Source: Bacillota bacterium
GTDB lineage: Bacteria > Bacillota > Sulfobacillia > JAJZYS01 > JAJYTV01
DNA: 35,326 nt
NCBI GenBank assembly: GCA_021793315.1
Contig: JAJYSZ010000026.1
Coordinates: forward strand, 1-35,326
Direction of reading: 5' to 3'
A model generated the notes under the pieces. That model saw only the letters and a list, made by a program, of their open reading frames with translations, was not told the origin of the DNA and ran no database searches. A program made the position numbers and the translations under genes. Of this stretch, positions 1 through 8,156 are shown in pieces; position 1 is the first letter of the stretch, and each line of letters starts with the position of its first letter.

Positions 1-1
1 A

Positions 2-1384
2 GTGCACATCGAGCTGCAGACCGAGAGCAAGATGTTCTGCAGCTGCCCGAACCGCTTCGGCGACCCGCCGAACACCAACATCTGCCCTGTCTGCCTGGGT
101 CTGCCCGGCGCCCTGCCGCGGCCGAACGCCGCCGGCGTGGACGCGGCGATCCGCATGGCGCTGGCGCTCGGCTGCCGCGTGGCCGCCCGCAGCAAGTTCG
201 ACCGCAAGAACTACTTCTACCCCGACCTGCCGAAGGGCTACCAGATCTCGCAGCTGGACGAGCCGATCGGCGCCGGCGGGCGCGTCGCGGTGCCGGGAGG
301 CGGGTCGGTGCAGATCCTCAGGGTGCAGCTGGAGGAGGACGCCGGCAAGCTCCAGCACGAGGCGCAAGGGGCCGTCGTGGACTTCAACCGGGCCGGCGTG
401 CCGCTCCTTGAGATCGTCTCGGCCCCCGACCTGCGCTCGCCGCAGGAGGCGAGGGCGTACTGGGAGGAGATCCGGCGCATCGCGCTGGCGCTCGGAATCT
501 CCGACGCGCGCATGGAGGAGGGCTCGGTGCGCGCCGACGCCAACATCTCGATCCGGCCTGCGGGCAGCCAGGAGCTCAATCCGCGCGTCGAGATCAAGAA
601 CATGAACAGCTTCCGCTTCCTCGAGCGCGCCCTCGCCTACGAGGCCGCGCGCCAGGCGGAGATCTACCGCCAGGGCGGGCGCGTCGGGCAGGAGACGCGC
701 GGCTGGGACGACCCGCGCGGCGTCACCTTCTCGCAGCGCAGCAAGGAGGAGGCGGAGGACTACCGCTACTTCCCGGAGCCGGACCTCTTGCCGTTCGCGA
801 TCGCCCCCGCGCACGTCGAGGAGCTGCGGGCCGCGCTGCCGGAACTGCCGGCCGGCCGGCGCCAGCGGCTGGACGGCCTCGGCCTGCCGGACGAACAGGT
901 GCGCCTGATCTCGGAGAGCCGCGGCCGCACCGCGTTCTTCGACGCGGCGCTCGCGGCGGGTGGCGCCGCGGGCGAGGTGGCCAAGTGGATCTGCGGCGAT
1001 CTCGCGCGGTTCGAGAACGACGGGCGCTTCGACTTCGACCATCCCGCGTTCGCGGCGCAGGAACTCGGGGAACTGCTGCGCGCGGTGGGCCAGGGCGAGC
1101 TCACGGGGCCCGGCGCCAAGCAGGTGGTCCAGCTGCTGGCGAAGCGCGGCGGCACCGCGCAAGGGGCCATCGCGGAACTCGGACTTGGCAGGATCGATGA
1201 CCTCGACGCCGTGCGCGCCGAGGTGCGCCAGGTGCTCGCGGAGCAGCCCAAGGCCCTGGCCGATCTTCGCGCAGGCAAGGAGCAGGTGATGGGCTTCCTC
1301 GTCGGACAGGTGATGCGGCGCACGCGCGGACGCGTGGCGCCTGACGTCGCGAGCCGCCTGATCGCGGAGGAAGTGGGGCGGTAG
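2..1384 (+). CDS. gatB: Aspartyl/glutamyl-tRNA amidotransferase subunit B, 5' end missing
   Basis: GatB is the kinase/amidase-coupling subunit of the GatCAB complex, which converts Glu-tRNA(Gln) or Asp-tRNA(Asn) to the correctly amidated tRNA in the cytosol. The first visible residues (HIELQTESKMFC) continue the family's usual GLEVH start, so only a handful of N-terminal codons lie outside the window, and the GTG at position 2 is an internal Val codon. Visible landmarks are the CSCP and CPVC zinc cysteines, the GYQISQ segment, the KNMNSF segment, and a C-terminal YqeY-like tail region ending in GRVAPDVASRLIAEE. gatC and gatA would be expected just upstream. The TAG stop overlaps the GTG start of the next gene by one base, implying co-transcription. 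Identification is very secure. Confidence 0.97.
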   Translation: MHIELQTESKMFCSCPNRFGDPPNTNICPVCLGLPGALPRPNAAGVDAAIRMALALGCRVAARSKFDRKNYFYPDLPKGYQISQLDEPIGAGGRVAVPGGGSVQILRVQLEEDAGKLQHEAQGAVVDFNRAGVPLLEIVSAPDLRSPQEARAYWEEIRRIALALGISDARMEEGSVRADANISIRPAGSQELNPRVEIKNMNSFRFLERALAYEAARQAEIYRQGGRVGQETRGWDDPRGVTFSQRSKEEAEDYRYFPEPDLLPFAIAPAHVEELRAALPELPAGRRQRLDGLGLPDEQVRLISESRGRTAFFDAALAAGGAAGEVAKWICGDLARFENDGRFDFDHPAFAAQELGELLRAVGQGELTGPGAKQVVQLLAKRGGTAQGAIAELGLGRIDDLDAVRAEVRQVLAEQPKALADLRAGKEQVMGFLVGQVMRRTRGRVAPDVASRLIAEEVGR

Positions 1385-2685
1385 TGCGGGCCGAGGTGGA
1401 GATCACGGGGCTCGGACAATCTGGGGAGGGTATCGGCCGGCACGAGGGCCTCGTGCTCTTCGTGCCGGGCGCCGTGCCCGGCGATCGTTGCCTGGTGGTC
1501 TGGGAGCCCGGCCGCAAGCGCATGGCACGCGCGCGCCTTTTGCAGGTGACGCAAGCGAGTCCGGACCGGGAGGCGCCGCCGTGCCCCGCCTTCGGCACCT
1601 GCGGCGGTTGTCAGCTGCAGGCGATCGGATACACCCGCGAGCTGCAGGAGAAGCGGCGCATCGTCGAGGATGCCCTGCAGCGCATCGGCCATCTCGACGT
1701 GGACGTGCCTGCCTGCATTGGACCGGGCGAGGCTTACGGCTACCGGGCGAAGGTGAGCTGGCCGATCCGCCGGGGCCCCGCTGGGCCCCTGATCGGCCTG
1801 TTCGCGACCCAGAGCCACGACGTCGTGGAGCAGGACGACTGTGCCGTGCTGGCGCCCGCGCTGCGCAGCCTGCCGGGGCTGCTGCGCCAGGGGATGCTGG
1901 ACTTTTCGCTTTCCGCCTGGGATGGGCGCGAGGGACTCTTGCGGCATGCCGTCGCGCGACGGGCGCGCAGCGGGGAGATCATCCTGACCCTGGTTGCGAC
2001 AGCCGCGGAGCCTCGCCTGCGGTTGCTCGCGGAGCGCGTGATGTCCGCGCTGCCCGAGATGGTGGGGGTGGCCCTCAGCCTGCATGAGGGACGGGGCAAC
2101 CGGATCCTGGGGGCGCCGGCCCGAATGCTCGCGGGCGCGGGGGAGATCGAGGAGCGGATCCTCGGCCTGCGCTTCCACATTGGTCCGACCAGCTTCTTTC
2201 AGGTGCATCCGGCTGCGGCCGAACGCCTCTTCGCGACGGTGCTCGACTGGGCCGGCCCCGGTGAAGGGACGCCCGCGCTCGATCTCTACACAGGGGTTGG
2301 CGTGCTCGCCCTCCTGCTTGCGCGGGCCGGCTACCGCGTGCAGGGCGTCGAATATGCGGAGGAGGCCGTGTCCTTCGCCAGGCGCAACGCGGAACGGAAC
2401 GGGCTCGAGGCCGCCTTCGCCGTCGGGGACGCCGAGGAGGCCGAGCTGCCGCCGCCAGAGGCGCTCCTGACCCTCGACCCCCCCAGAGGCGGAGCGCCAC
2501 GCCTGGCGGAACGCCTGGCCGCGGCCGGACCTCGGCGGGTGATCTACGTCTCCTGCGATCCCGCGACCTTGGCGCGCGATGCCGCGGTACTGGTCGCGGG
2601 AGGCTACAAGGTGGGACGCGTGCAGCCCTTCGACCTCTTCCCGCGCACGGCGCACGTGGAGACCGTCGCGGAATTCCTGCGCTGA
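1384..2685 (+). CDS. rlmD: 23S rRNA (uracil-5-)-methyltransferase, RlmD/TrmA family
   Basis: This is a 433-residue SAM-dependent methyltransferase making 5-methyluridine in 23S rRNA (RlmD/RlmCD type) or, less likely, tRNA. It begins with a TRAM-like RNA-binding domain (about residues 1-60). An iron-sulfur cluster site follows (CPAFGTCGGCQ, with a further Cys in EQDDCAV). The Rossmann SAM-binding motif is DLYTGVGVLALLLA. The catalytic cysteine lies in YVSCDPATLARD and the general-base Glu in HVETVAEFLR. The GTG start overlaps the gatB stop (TAGTG), so translation is probably coupled. Family assignment is firm; which uridine is modified cannot be read from sequence, so the symbol is tentative. 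Confidence 0.9.
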   Translation: MRAEVEITGLGQSGEGIGRHEGLVLFVPGAVPGDRCLVVWEPGRKRMARARLLQVTQASPDREAPPCPAFGTCGGCQLQAIGYTRELQEKRRIVEDALQRIGHLDVDVPACIGPGEAYGYRAKVSWPIRRGPAGPLIGLFATQSHDVVEQDDCAVLAPALRSLPGLLRQGMLDFSLSAWDGREGLLRHAVARRARSGEIILTLVATAAEPRLRLLAERVMSALPEMVGVALSLHEGRGNRILGAPARMLAGAGEIEERILGLRFHIGPTSFFQVHPAAAERLFATVLDWAGPGEGTPALDLYTGVGVLALLLARAGYRVQGVEYAEEAVSFARRNAERNGLEAAFAVGDAEEAELPPPEALLTLDPPRGGAPRLAERLAAAGPRRVIYVSCDPATLARDAAVLVAGGYKVGRVQPFDLFPRTAHVETVAEFLR

Positions 2686-2700
2686 GGGACACTGCCGCTT

Positions 2701-2717
2701 CGCGGGGCCGCGTTTTT
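2701..2717 (+). terminator. Possible intrinsic terminator after the methyltransferase gene
   Basis: A short GC-only hairpin (CGCG, loop GGGC, CGCG) runs directly into five T residues 15 bases after the stop codon of the methyltransferase gene. The stem is short but the T-run is one of few in this GC-rich stretch. The remaining sequence up to 2919 shows no gene or other signal that I can support. Confidence 0.4.
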
Positions 2718-2919
2718 CGGCGCGCGCGCGGGCGTCGGGCGCGAACTGCACTCCCTGTGGCAGGACCTGCGAACCGGCGACGCGGGACCTGGCATCCGTT
2801 GCGGTACCGCGCCGCGCTGCGGGCGACGGTGACCCCGGGGCATGGAACGGCGGCACCGTCTGGCGCAACATCACCTGGCCACACGGTTTCTGATCGGCGG
2901 CCTGGCGTGACGCCGCGGC

Positions 2920-3723
2920 TCAGCGCTTCGGCACGTAGCGCGAGAGGATGACGCCCAGAGGATCTCCCGTTGCATCGACGCGGCCGACTACGACCATATG
3001 CGGCGCTGCGAGTTCCGGCGTCGAGTCGAAGAGCAGAGGGTAGGTCTGGTGCAGCACGGCGACCGCCTCCGGCCCGTAGATGCCGAAGGGGAAGGCGAAG
3101 GCCGTCGGCTGCGGCAGGCCGATCGCCTTGAAGGTGTTCGCCTCCGCCTGCACGTCCTGCTCGATCTCCTGGGCGAAGGTGGCGGCGGTTTGCCCCGGCA
3201 GGGGGTTCACGAGGTCGGCGGCGTAGCCGACCTGTCCCTGGCGGTAGCTGTGCATGTCGTAGGTATGGGCCTCGAGCGCCCAGAGTCCGCTCTGCCATAC
3301 TTTTTTGACCTGTCCAGGCTGTATTTAGCCGGGCAGGCCGAGTCTGCGGCCGATGATGAAGGCAACGGCCGGGACATGGAACTTCCGGGTGATCGGCAGG
3401 GCGTACTGGTAGACCGATTCCACGCCATCGTCGAAGGTGAGTAGGACGGCGCGCGACGGTAGCGGCGCCCCCGTCTCCTCATAGGCGGCGAAGGCCCTGA
3501 ACGTCACGAAGTGATACGCGTGATCGCGCAGGTACTTGAGGTCACCGGCCAGCTGCTCCGGAGTCACCCAGAAGCGGCGCTTCGGGCCGATGCCGTGATA
3601 GACGAGCACGATCGGACCGGCGTTCGGCAGATCGATATGCTTCTGCGCCGCGCCGGCGGGGGCCGCGGCGGCAAAGGGAAGGCAAAGCAGCAGGAAGAGC
3701 GCAACGAGGCGCAATCGACGCAT
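2920..3723 (-). pseudogene. Secreted polysaccharide deacetylase interrupted by an in-frame TAA
   Basis: Reading leftward from ATG at 3723, the product has a signal peptide (MRRLRLVALFLLLCLPFAAA) and a NodB-type carbohydrate esterase 4 domain, which removes N-acetyl groups from peptidoglycan, chitin-like or exopolysaccharide substrates outside the membrane. Motif 1, TFDDG, carries the metal/catalytic aspartates. Codon 133 (3327-3325) is TAA; the same frame then continues without any shift through the His motif (AHTYDMH), the FPFG motif and a normal end at SRYVPKR. Undisturbed, it would be about 267 residues, typical for the family. The first fragment alone lacks the metal-binding histidines, so it should be inactive. 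The interrupted codon follows LPG where relatives often have Tyr, so one base change from TAC or TAT would explain it. Alternatives are a sequencing error or suppression. Confidence 0.88.
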
Positions 3724-3729
3724 GGTGCC

Positions 3730-3758
3730 ACGATAGCAGGAGGCGCGAGGAGTGTCGA
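3730..3758 (-). promoter_or_regulatory. Sigma-A-type promoter placed for a leaderless mRNA
   Basis: On the minus strand TCGACA (3758-3753), a 17-base spacer and TATCGT (3735-3730) form a good -35/-10 pair. The -10 ends only six bases before the ATG of the deacetylase gene, so transcription should begin at or next to the A of the ATG. No Shine-Dalgarno sequence is present, in agreement with a leaderless transcript. Confidence 0.6.
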
Positions 3759-3779
3759 GCCGTCGTGAGGCCAATTTCG

Positions 3780-4682
3780 TCAACTGACGCTCTGGCCGTA
3801 ACTGCGGGCAATCTCGGCCCAGATTTCCGCCACGGGCCCGACGAACGGGGTGTCGCTGCGACGGGCGATCGCCGTGACGCGGTCCGGCAGGGCGACGTCC
3901 GTGACCTCCAGCCGTACCAGCCGCCCTGCCGCGACGTCCGCCTGCACCGTGGAGTAGGGCAGGAAGGCAAGGCCGAGGCCCGCCAGGGCCATGGAGCGCA
4001 CGGCGTCCAGCGAGTCGAGCTCCATGGCGCGGTGGATCGGGCCCGCCACCTGTTCCGCCGCTCCATAGACCTGCGCCCAGAAGTCGCTTTCGCGGTAGTA
4101 GGCGAGCAGCGACGCGCCCTGCAGGTCGCTGGCCCGCAGCACCTCCTTGCGCCGCGTCAGGGGATGGTCCGGCGGGGCGACCAGACAGACAGGCTCGCGC
4201 AGCACGACCTCCGCCGTCAGGTCGACCTGCTGCACCTCGAGCCGGACCAGGGCCACGTCGACCTGCCGCGCCGTCAGGAGGGCCAGGACCTCGAGCGAGC
4301 GCCCGGTGCGCACGCGCACGTCGACGTCGGGGTGCGCCGCGATATAGCCCCGCAGCACCTGCGGCAGAATGTGCGTGGCGGCGGAGGCGGCGCAGCCGAG
4401 TGCAAGCGAGCCCCTGCGGCCCAGGAGGTACTGGGCGATCGAGCGCCGGCCCTGGTCGATGCTGTCGAGGCCCGCACGGGCGTAGCCGAGGAAGAGCAGG
4501 CCGGCCGGCGTCAGGTGGACGCCCCGTCCGGTGCGCGTGAAGAGTTGCGTGCCCGCCTCGCGCTCGAGCGCTGCCATGCGGTGGCTCACGGTGGGCTGGG
4601 CAAGGAAGAGAAGCTGTGCCGCGCGGCTGAAGCTGCCGCTCTCGGCGACAGCGCGAAAGATGCGAAGATCGGTGAGGTCCAG
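3780..4682 (-). CDS. LysR-family transcriptional regulator
   Basis: This is a cytosolic LysR-type DNA-binding regulator of about 300 residues. Its N-terminal winged helix reads DLTDLRIFRAVAESGSFSRA with the recognition segment LAQPTVSHRMAALE, and a periplasmic-binding-protein-like effector domain fills the rest (about residues 90-300). LysR proteins normally begin two to four residues before the DLRIF-like motif. The only start-like codon there is CTG at 4682, preceded by AGGGA six bases upstream. The next in-frame alternative is a TTG at 4772 that would add 30 unconserved residues. It lies divergent from trmL, with a 134-base intergenic region in which an operator could sit. The effector and targets cannot be inferred. 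Confidence 0.88.
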   Translation of the reverse strand: MDLTDLRIFRAVAESGSFSRAAQLLFLAQPTVSHRMAALEREAGTQLFTRTGRGVHLTPAGLLFLGYARAGLDSIDQGRRSIAQYLLGRRGSLALGCAASAATHILPQVLRGYIAAHPDVDVRVRTGRSLEVLALLTARQVDVALVRLEVQQVDLTAEVVLREPVCLVAPPDHPLTRRKEVLRASDLQGASLLAYYRESDFWAQVYGAAEQVAGPIHRAMELDSLDAVRSMALAGLGLAFLPYSTVQADVAAGRLVRLEVTDVALPDRVTAIARRSDTPFVGPVAEIWAEIARSYGQSVS

Positions 4683-4740
4683 GGTTATCCCTGCCTTCCA
4701 GGATCGTCCGGTGTCCGCTTCTGCCTGGGCCTGTGCATCT

Positions 4741-4758
4741 CCTGCCGGCTGCGGCAGG
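4741..4758. repeat. Inverted repeat between the LysR gene and trmL
   Basis: CCTGCCG and CGGCAGG form perfect 7-base arms around GCTG in the divergent intergenic region. It may be the operator of the LysR-type regulator. It does not show the usual T-N11-A form, so the role is open. Confidence 0.35.
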
Positions 4759-4816
4759 AGGGCGGGGCCCAAAGGCGTAACCTTGCGCTAGCATCAGCAT
4801 CAGGAGGCAGGAGAAC

Positions 4817-5278
4817 TTGCACATCGTGCTCGTCCATCCCGAGATCCACCAGAACACGGGCAACATCGCGCGCACCACGGTCGCCATCGGGGCGGACCTG
4901 CATCTCGTCAAACCGCTCGGCTTTTCGCTCGAAGACCGCTACCTCAGGCGCGCCGGTCTCGACTACTGGCCGCAGGTGCGCCTGCACGTGCACGAGACGC
5001 TGGAGGAAGTACTGCCCGGGCCCGACGACTACTGGCTCTTCTCGGCCCACGGCCGCCCGTTCGCGGACGTCGCGTTCGGACCGGACCCCTGGCTCTTCTT
5101 CGGGCGAGAGAGCCAGGGCCTCGAAGCCGAGATCCTGGCCGAGCATCCGGGCCGCATCCTGCGCCTGCCCATGCGTCCGGGGGTGCGCTCGCTGAACGTG
5201 GGCAACGCCGTCGCCGTGGCGGCCTACGAGGTCCTGCGTCAGCACGGCTACCCGGGGCTGGCCGAGCGCGAGGACTGA
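4817..5278 (+). CDS. trmL: tRNA (cytidine(34)-2'-O)-methyltransferase TrmL
   Basis: This 153-residue SPOUT-class enzyme methylates the 2'-O of the wobble nucleotide of tRNA(Leu) isoacceptors, using SAM. It shows the full short-TrmL pattern: HIVLVHPEIHQNTGNIARTT at the start, the FGRESQGL segment, and the C-terminal trefoil-knot SAM site ending MRPGVRSLNVGNAVAVAAYE. Length is normal for the family. The TTG start at 4817 is supported by AGGAG six bases upstream and by the conserved N-terminus beginning exactly here. The phosphoesterase gene starts two bases after its stop, so the two are probably co-transcribed. Confidence 0.95.
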   Translation: MHIVLVHPEIHQNTGNIARTTVAIGADLHLVKPLGFSLEDRYLRRAGLDYWPQVRLHVHETLEEVLPGPDDYWLFSAHGRPFADVAFGPDPWLFFGRESQGLEAEILAEHPGRILRLPMRPGVRSLNVGNAVAVAAYEVLRQHGYPGLAERED

Positions 5279-5279
5279 G

Positions 5280-5768
5280 ATGCGGATCCTCGTCACCGCC
5301 GACACGCACGGGCCGCGCCACCTCTTGCCCCTGTGGCTCCTGGAGGCGGCAACGGCCGCCGATTTCGTGCTGCACGCCGGGGATGTCTGCGATCGGGACA
5401 CGCTGGGGCAGCTGGCCGCCTTGGCCCCGGTCTACGCCGTGCAGGGCAACCGGGACCTCGGCCTCAGCTTGCCCGAACGCTTGACGGTCGGGGCTGCGGG
5501 CATCTCGATCGGTCTCGTGCACGGTCACCTTGGCCCGGGCGGCGACACGCCCGAGCGGGCCTGGCGCAGCTTTCAGCCGCAGCCGGACGTGGTCGTCTTC
5601 GGACACAGCCACCGCCACCTCCTAGAGCGGCGGGGCGCCTGCTGGCTCGCAAATCCGGGCTCGCCGACCAGTCCAAAGGACGGCAGGCCGTCCGCGCTCG
5701 TGCTCGAGGCGTCGGACGGCCGCATCGCCTGGCGGCGGATCGGGGCCCAGGGCGGAGGGGACGCCTAG
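5280..5768 (+). CDS. YfcE/MJ0936-type metallophosphoesterase
   Basis: A 162-residue calcineurin-like phosphoesterase of the small YfcE family, cytosolic, hydrolysing phosphodiesters or phosphomonoesters with two metal ions. Metal ligands are visible in order: D8 and H10 (ADTHG), D35 (HAGDV), N57 in GNRD, H81 (VHGH), and H109 and H111 (GHSHRH). The closing LANPGSPTSPKDGRPS segment is typical. It follows trmL by one base. Its stop codon lies in the same CTAG tetranucleotide as the stop of the convergent alaX gene. The natural substrate is unknown for most of this family. Confidence 0.92.
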   Translation: MRILVTADTHGPRHLLPLWLLEAATAADFVLHAGDVCDRDTLGQLAALAPVYAVQGNRDLGLSLPERLTVGAAGISIGLVHGHLGPGGDTPERAWRSFQPQPDVVVFGHSHRHLLERRGACWLANPGSPTSPKDGRPSALVLEASDGRIAWRRIGAQGGGDA

Positions 5769-6931
5769 AGCGTCCCGAGACGCTTTAGGGCCTCCTCCAG
5801 GAGCGGCGCCGCAGGCAGGGGCAGGGCACCCTGCGCCTGGACGGCGCTGCCGCCGCCGCGACCGCCGAGGGCGGCGGTGAGCGCTTTCAGCGCCTCGCCA
5901 AGGTGCGGGCCGTCGCCGGCGGGGCGCTGCAGCACGATGGCGCCGAGCTCGTCCTTGGTGCCCGTGAGGACCGTGAGCGGAACCCCGCGCGTCGCGAGGC
6001 GCGCCGCGAGTTCGCGCAGGTCGTCGGGACCGCGGTCCGGAAAGGCCAGGAAGACGCTTCCCGCGCCCCCGGCGAGCCGATCCGCCTCCTGGTCCAGCAA
6101 CTGGCGGCGCTGGCGCGTCGCGAGGTTGCGCAGGCGGTCGATCTCCGCGAGGCGAAGCTCCACGGTGGCGGCCGTCTCCAGCACGGCCACGCCCGCGCGG
6201 GCGGCGATGCGGTCGAGTTCCGCCGCGCGGCGCACGTAGTCGAGGCGGGCCCGCTGCCCGGCGTAGAACCGGATGCGGAAACCGTCGTGGACCGCCTCTG
6301 CCGGATAGAGCTTCACGAGCCCCACCTCCGCCGTCTGGCGGGGATGCGTGCCGCCGCAGGCGGAGCGGTCGAAAGCGTCCACCTCGACAATCCGGTAGGG
6401 CGGTGCCACCTGCGGCGGCTTGCGCAGCCCCAGCGCGTCAAGCTCGTCCGCCTGTGCCCAGCGCACCGTGATCGGGCGATTCTCGCGAATGATCTCGTTG
6501 GCGCGCGCCTCCGCGAGCCGGAGCTCTTCCTCCGTCGGCGGTGTCCGGCCGGCGATGTCGAAGGTGGAGACCTCCTGGCCCATGTGGAAGGAGATCGTGT
6601 CCCTGCCGGCCACCTCGAGGAAGGCGCCGGACGCGATGTGCTGGCCCGCGTGCTGTTCCATGTGGTCTTGGCGGCGGCGGAAGTCGATCCCGCCGTCCAC
6701 CTCGCCGGCGAGGGGACGGGTGACGAGGTGCCAGACGCGGCCTGCCTCGTCCGCCTGCACGTCCTCGACCGGCACGCCGGAAAGCGTGCCGCGGTCGGAG
6801 GGCTGGCCGCCGGACTCCGGATAGAAGGCGGTGTCCTCGAGCTCTACCCAAACGCCGCGCGCGTCCGCCCGCTGATCGATGACGCGGCTCTTGAAGGCAC
6901 TGAGGTAGGAGTCGTCGTAATACAGGCGCAT
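5765..6931 (-). CDS. alaX: Alanyl-tRNA editing protein AlaX-L with DHHA1 domain
   Basis: This 388-residue protein hydrolyses Ser- or Gly-mischarged tRNA(Ala) in trans. It carries the AlaRS-like second additional domain with zinc/catalytic residues H94 and H98 (HAGQH) and C192 and H196 (CGGTH), joined to a C-terminal DHHA1 domain (about residues 270-388) of the long AlaX class. The N-terminus FYPESGGQPSDRG matches the editing fold. ATG 6931 is chosen because AAAGGAG lies eight bases upstream; an upstream in-frame ATG at about 6967 has no such site. It is divergent from nrdR across 86 bases and convergent with the phosphoesterase gene. Confidence 0.94.
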   Translation of the reverse strand: MRLYYDDSYLSAFKSRVIDQRADARGVWVELEDTAFYPESGGQPSDRGTLSGVPVEDVQADEAGRVWHLVTRPLAGEVDGGIDFRRRQDHMEQHAGQHIASGAFLEVAGRDTISFHMGQEVSTFDIAGRTPPTEEELRLAEARANEIIRENRPITVRWAQADELDALGLRKPPQVAPPYRIVEVDAFDRSACGGTHPRQTAEVGLVKLYPAEAVHDGFRIRFYAGQRARLDYVRRAAELDRIAARAGVAVLETAATVELRLAEIDRLRNLATRQRRQLLDQEADRLAGGAGSVFLAFPDRGPDDLRELAARLATRGVPLTVLTGTKDELGAIVLQRPAGDGPHLGEALKALTAALGGRGGGSAVQAQGALPLPAAPLLEEALKRLGTL

Positions 6932-7017
6932 GAGCGAGGCTCCTTTGACATAGCCGATTCGCATCAAGACTTTGGCACGCTAGTCGAGAACACCTGCCGA
7001 CAGGAGGTGGAAGGGGC

Positions 7018-7476
7018 ATGCGCTGCCCCGCATGCGGTTACGCGGACTCACGGGTGCTCGATTCCCGCCCCACGCAGGACGGCCTCGCCATCCGGCGCCG
7101 CCGCGAGTGCCCCAAGTGCCTGCGCCGCTTTACGACGTACGAACGGATCGAGGAGGCGCCGCTGCTGGTGGTCAAGCAGGACGGCCGCCGCGAGGGCTTC
7201 GACCGCCAGAAGATTCTGCACGGTCTGATGACGGCCTGCGAGAAGCGGCCGGTGCCGATGGCCAAGCTGACGGAGATCGCGGACGAGGTGGCCAGGGCGG
7301 CGCATGACGAGAGCGATGGCGAAGTGCCGAGCCGCTGGATCGGCGAGCAGGTCATGCAGCGCCTCAAGGAGGTCGACGAGGTGGCCTACGTGCGCTTCGC
7401 TTCGGTCTACCGGGCGTTCGCCGACGCCGAGCGCTTCCGCGAGGAAGTCGAGCGGCTGACGAGGCGGGAGCCGTGA
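7018..7476 (+). CDS. nrdR: Transcriptional repressor NrdR
   Basis: NrdR represses ribonucleotide reductase genes in response to ATP/dATP bound by its ATP-cone domain. The product is 152 residues, the normal length. An N-terminal zinc ribbon uses C3, C6, C31 and C34 (MRCPACGY and ECPKC), followed by RFTTYER and the ATP-cone (VVKQDGRREGFDRQKI onward). AGGAGG sits upstream of the ATG. No ribonucleotide reductase gene is visible in the window, so its targets lie elsewhere. The following HAD gene overlaps it by four bases (GTGA). Confidence 0.98.
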   Translation: MRCPACGYADSRVLDSRPTQDGLAIRRRRECPKCLRRFTTYERIEEAPLLVVKQDGRREGFDRQKILHGLMTACEKRPVPMAKLTEIADEVARAAHDESDGEVPSRWIGEQVMQRLKEVDEVAYVRFASVYRAFADAERFREEVERLTRREP

Positions 7477-8105
7477 GGGCCGTCCTGTTCGACCTCGACG
7501 GCACCCTCACGGACACCCTGCCGCTCGTGATCGCGGCGCTCAACGCCGCCTTGGCGCCGGTCTGGGGCGGACCGCGGACGCCGGACGAGATCCGCCGCCT
7601 GTTCGGCCCGCCGGAGGGTCAGCTGATCGCGGCCGAGGCGCCGTCCGAGCCGAGCGCGGTCGAGCGGTTCTATGGCTACTATCGTGCGCACCACCAGCGC
7701 GAGGCGGAGGTGTTCCCCGGCGTGCGCGAGCTGCTGACCACTCTCGTGACCCGTGGTTTCCTGCTTGCGCTCGTGACCAACAAGGGACACCGTTCCGCCA
7801 TGATCACGCTCGAGGAGTTCCAGATGCGTCACTTCTTCCGGGCCATCGTCGACGGCGACGAGGTGAAGGCGAAGCCGTCGCCCGAAGGGATCCGCCTTGC
7901 CCTGGCACGCCTCGAAGTCACAAGCGAGGACGCGGTCTACGTCGGCGACATGCCGAGCGACCTCGCCGCGGCCCGGACGGCAGGCGTCGCGGCCTGGGCG
8001 GCTGCGTGGAACCGACCGGCCGACGCCTCCGAGGGCTGGGACTTCATCGCGAGCCACCCGGACGACCTTCTGCGCCGCCTGGCGCATGAACGCCTAACGA
8101 CCTGA
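7473..8105 (+). CDS. HAD-superfamily phosphatase (PpaX/phosphoglycolate phosphatase-like)
   Basis: A 210-residue cytosolic haloacid-dehalogenase-type hydrolase. Motif I is FDLDGTLTDT, with nucleophile D7 and acid/base D9. Motif II lies in LALVTNKGH, the motif III lysine in KAKPSPEG, and motif IV in YVGDMPSDL. The alpha-helical cap between motifs I and II places it with PpaX (pyrophosphatase) and Gph (phosphoglycolate phosphatase); sequence alone does not separate them. The GTG start overlaps the nrdR stop by four bases, so it is translated in the nrdR operon. Confidence 0.88.
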   Translation: MRAVLFDLDGTLTDTLPLVIAALNAALAPVWGGPRTPDEIRRLFGPPEGQLIAAEAPSEPSAVERFYGYYRAHHQREAEVFPGVRELLTTLVTRGFLLALVTNKGHRSAMITLEEFQMRHFFRAIVDGDEVKAKPSPEGIRLALARLEVTSEDAVYVGDMPSDLAAARTAGVAAWAAAWNRPADASEGWDFIASHPDDLLRRLAHERLTT

Positions 8106-8131
8106 CGGCAGGCCCGAACCTGTCCTATGAT
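8102..8131 (+). promoter_or_regulatory. Promoter for the glutaredoxin-like gene
   Basis: CTGACG (8102-8107), an 18-base spacer and TATGAT (8126-8131) fit a sigma-A promoter. Predicted transcription start is near 8138. This argues that the ATG at 8127, which lies inside the -10, is not the gene start. Confidence 0.55.
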
Positions 8132-8156
8132 GGTGCAGAAGGGGGAATCGCCCACC

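Noticed and set aside
766-2874. Long minus-strand open frame opposite gatB and the methyltransferase gene
   Set aside because: It is antisense to two secure genes. Its product is Arg/Gly/Pro-rich without motifs, as expected from the mirror frame of GC-rich codons.
8127-8156. ATG at 8127 as start of the glutaredoxin-like gene
   Set aside because: It lies inside the TATGAT -10 element and has no ribosome site; ATG 8157 fits better.
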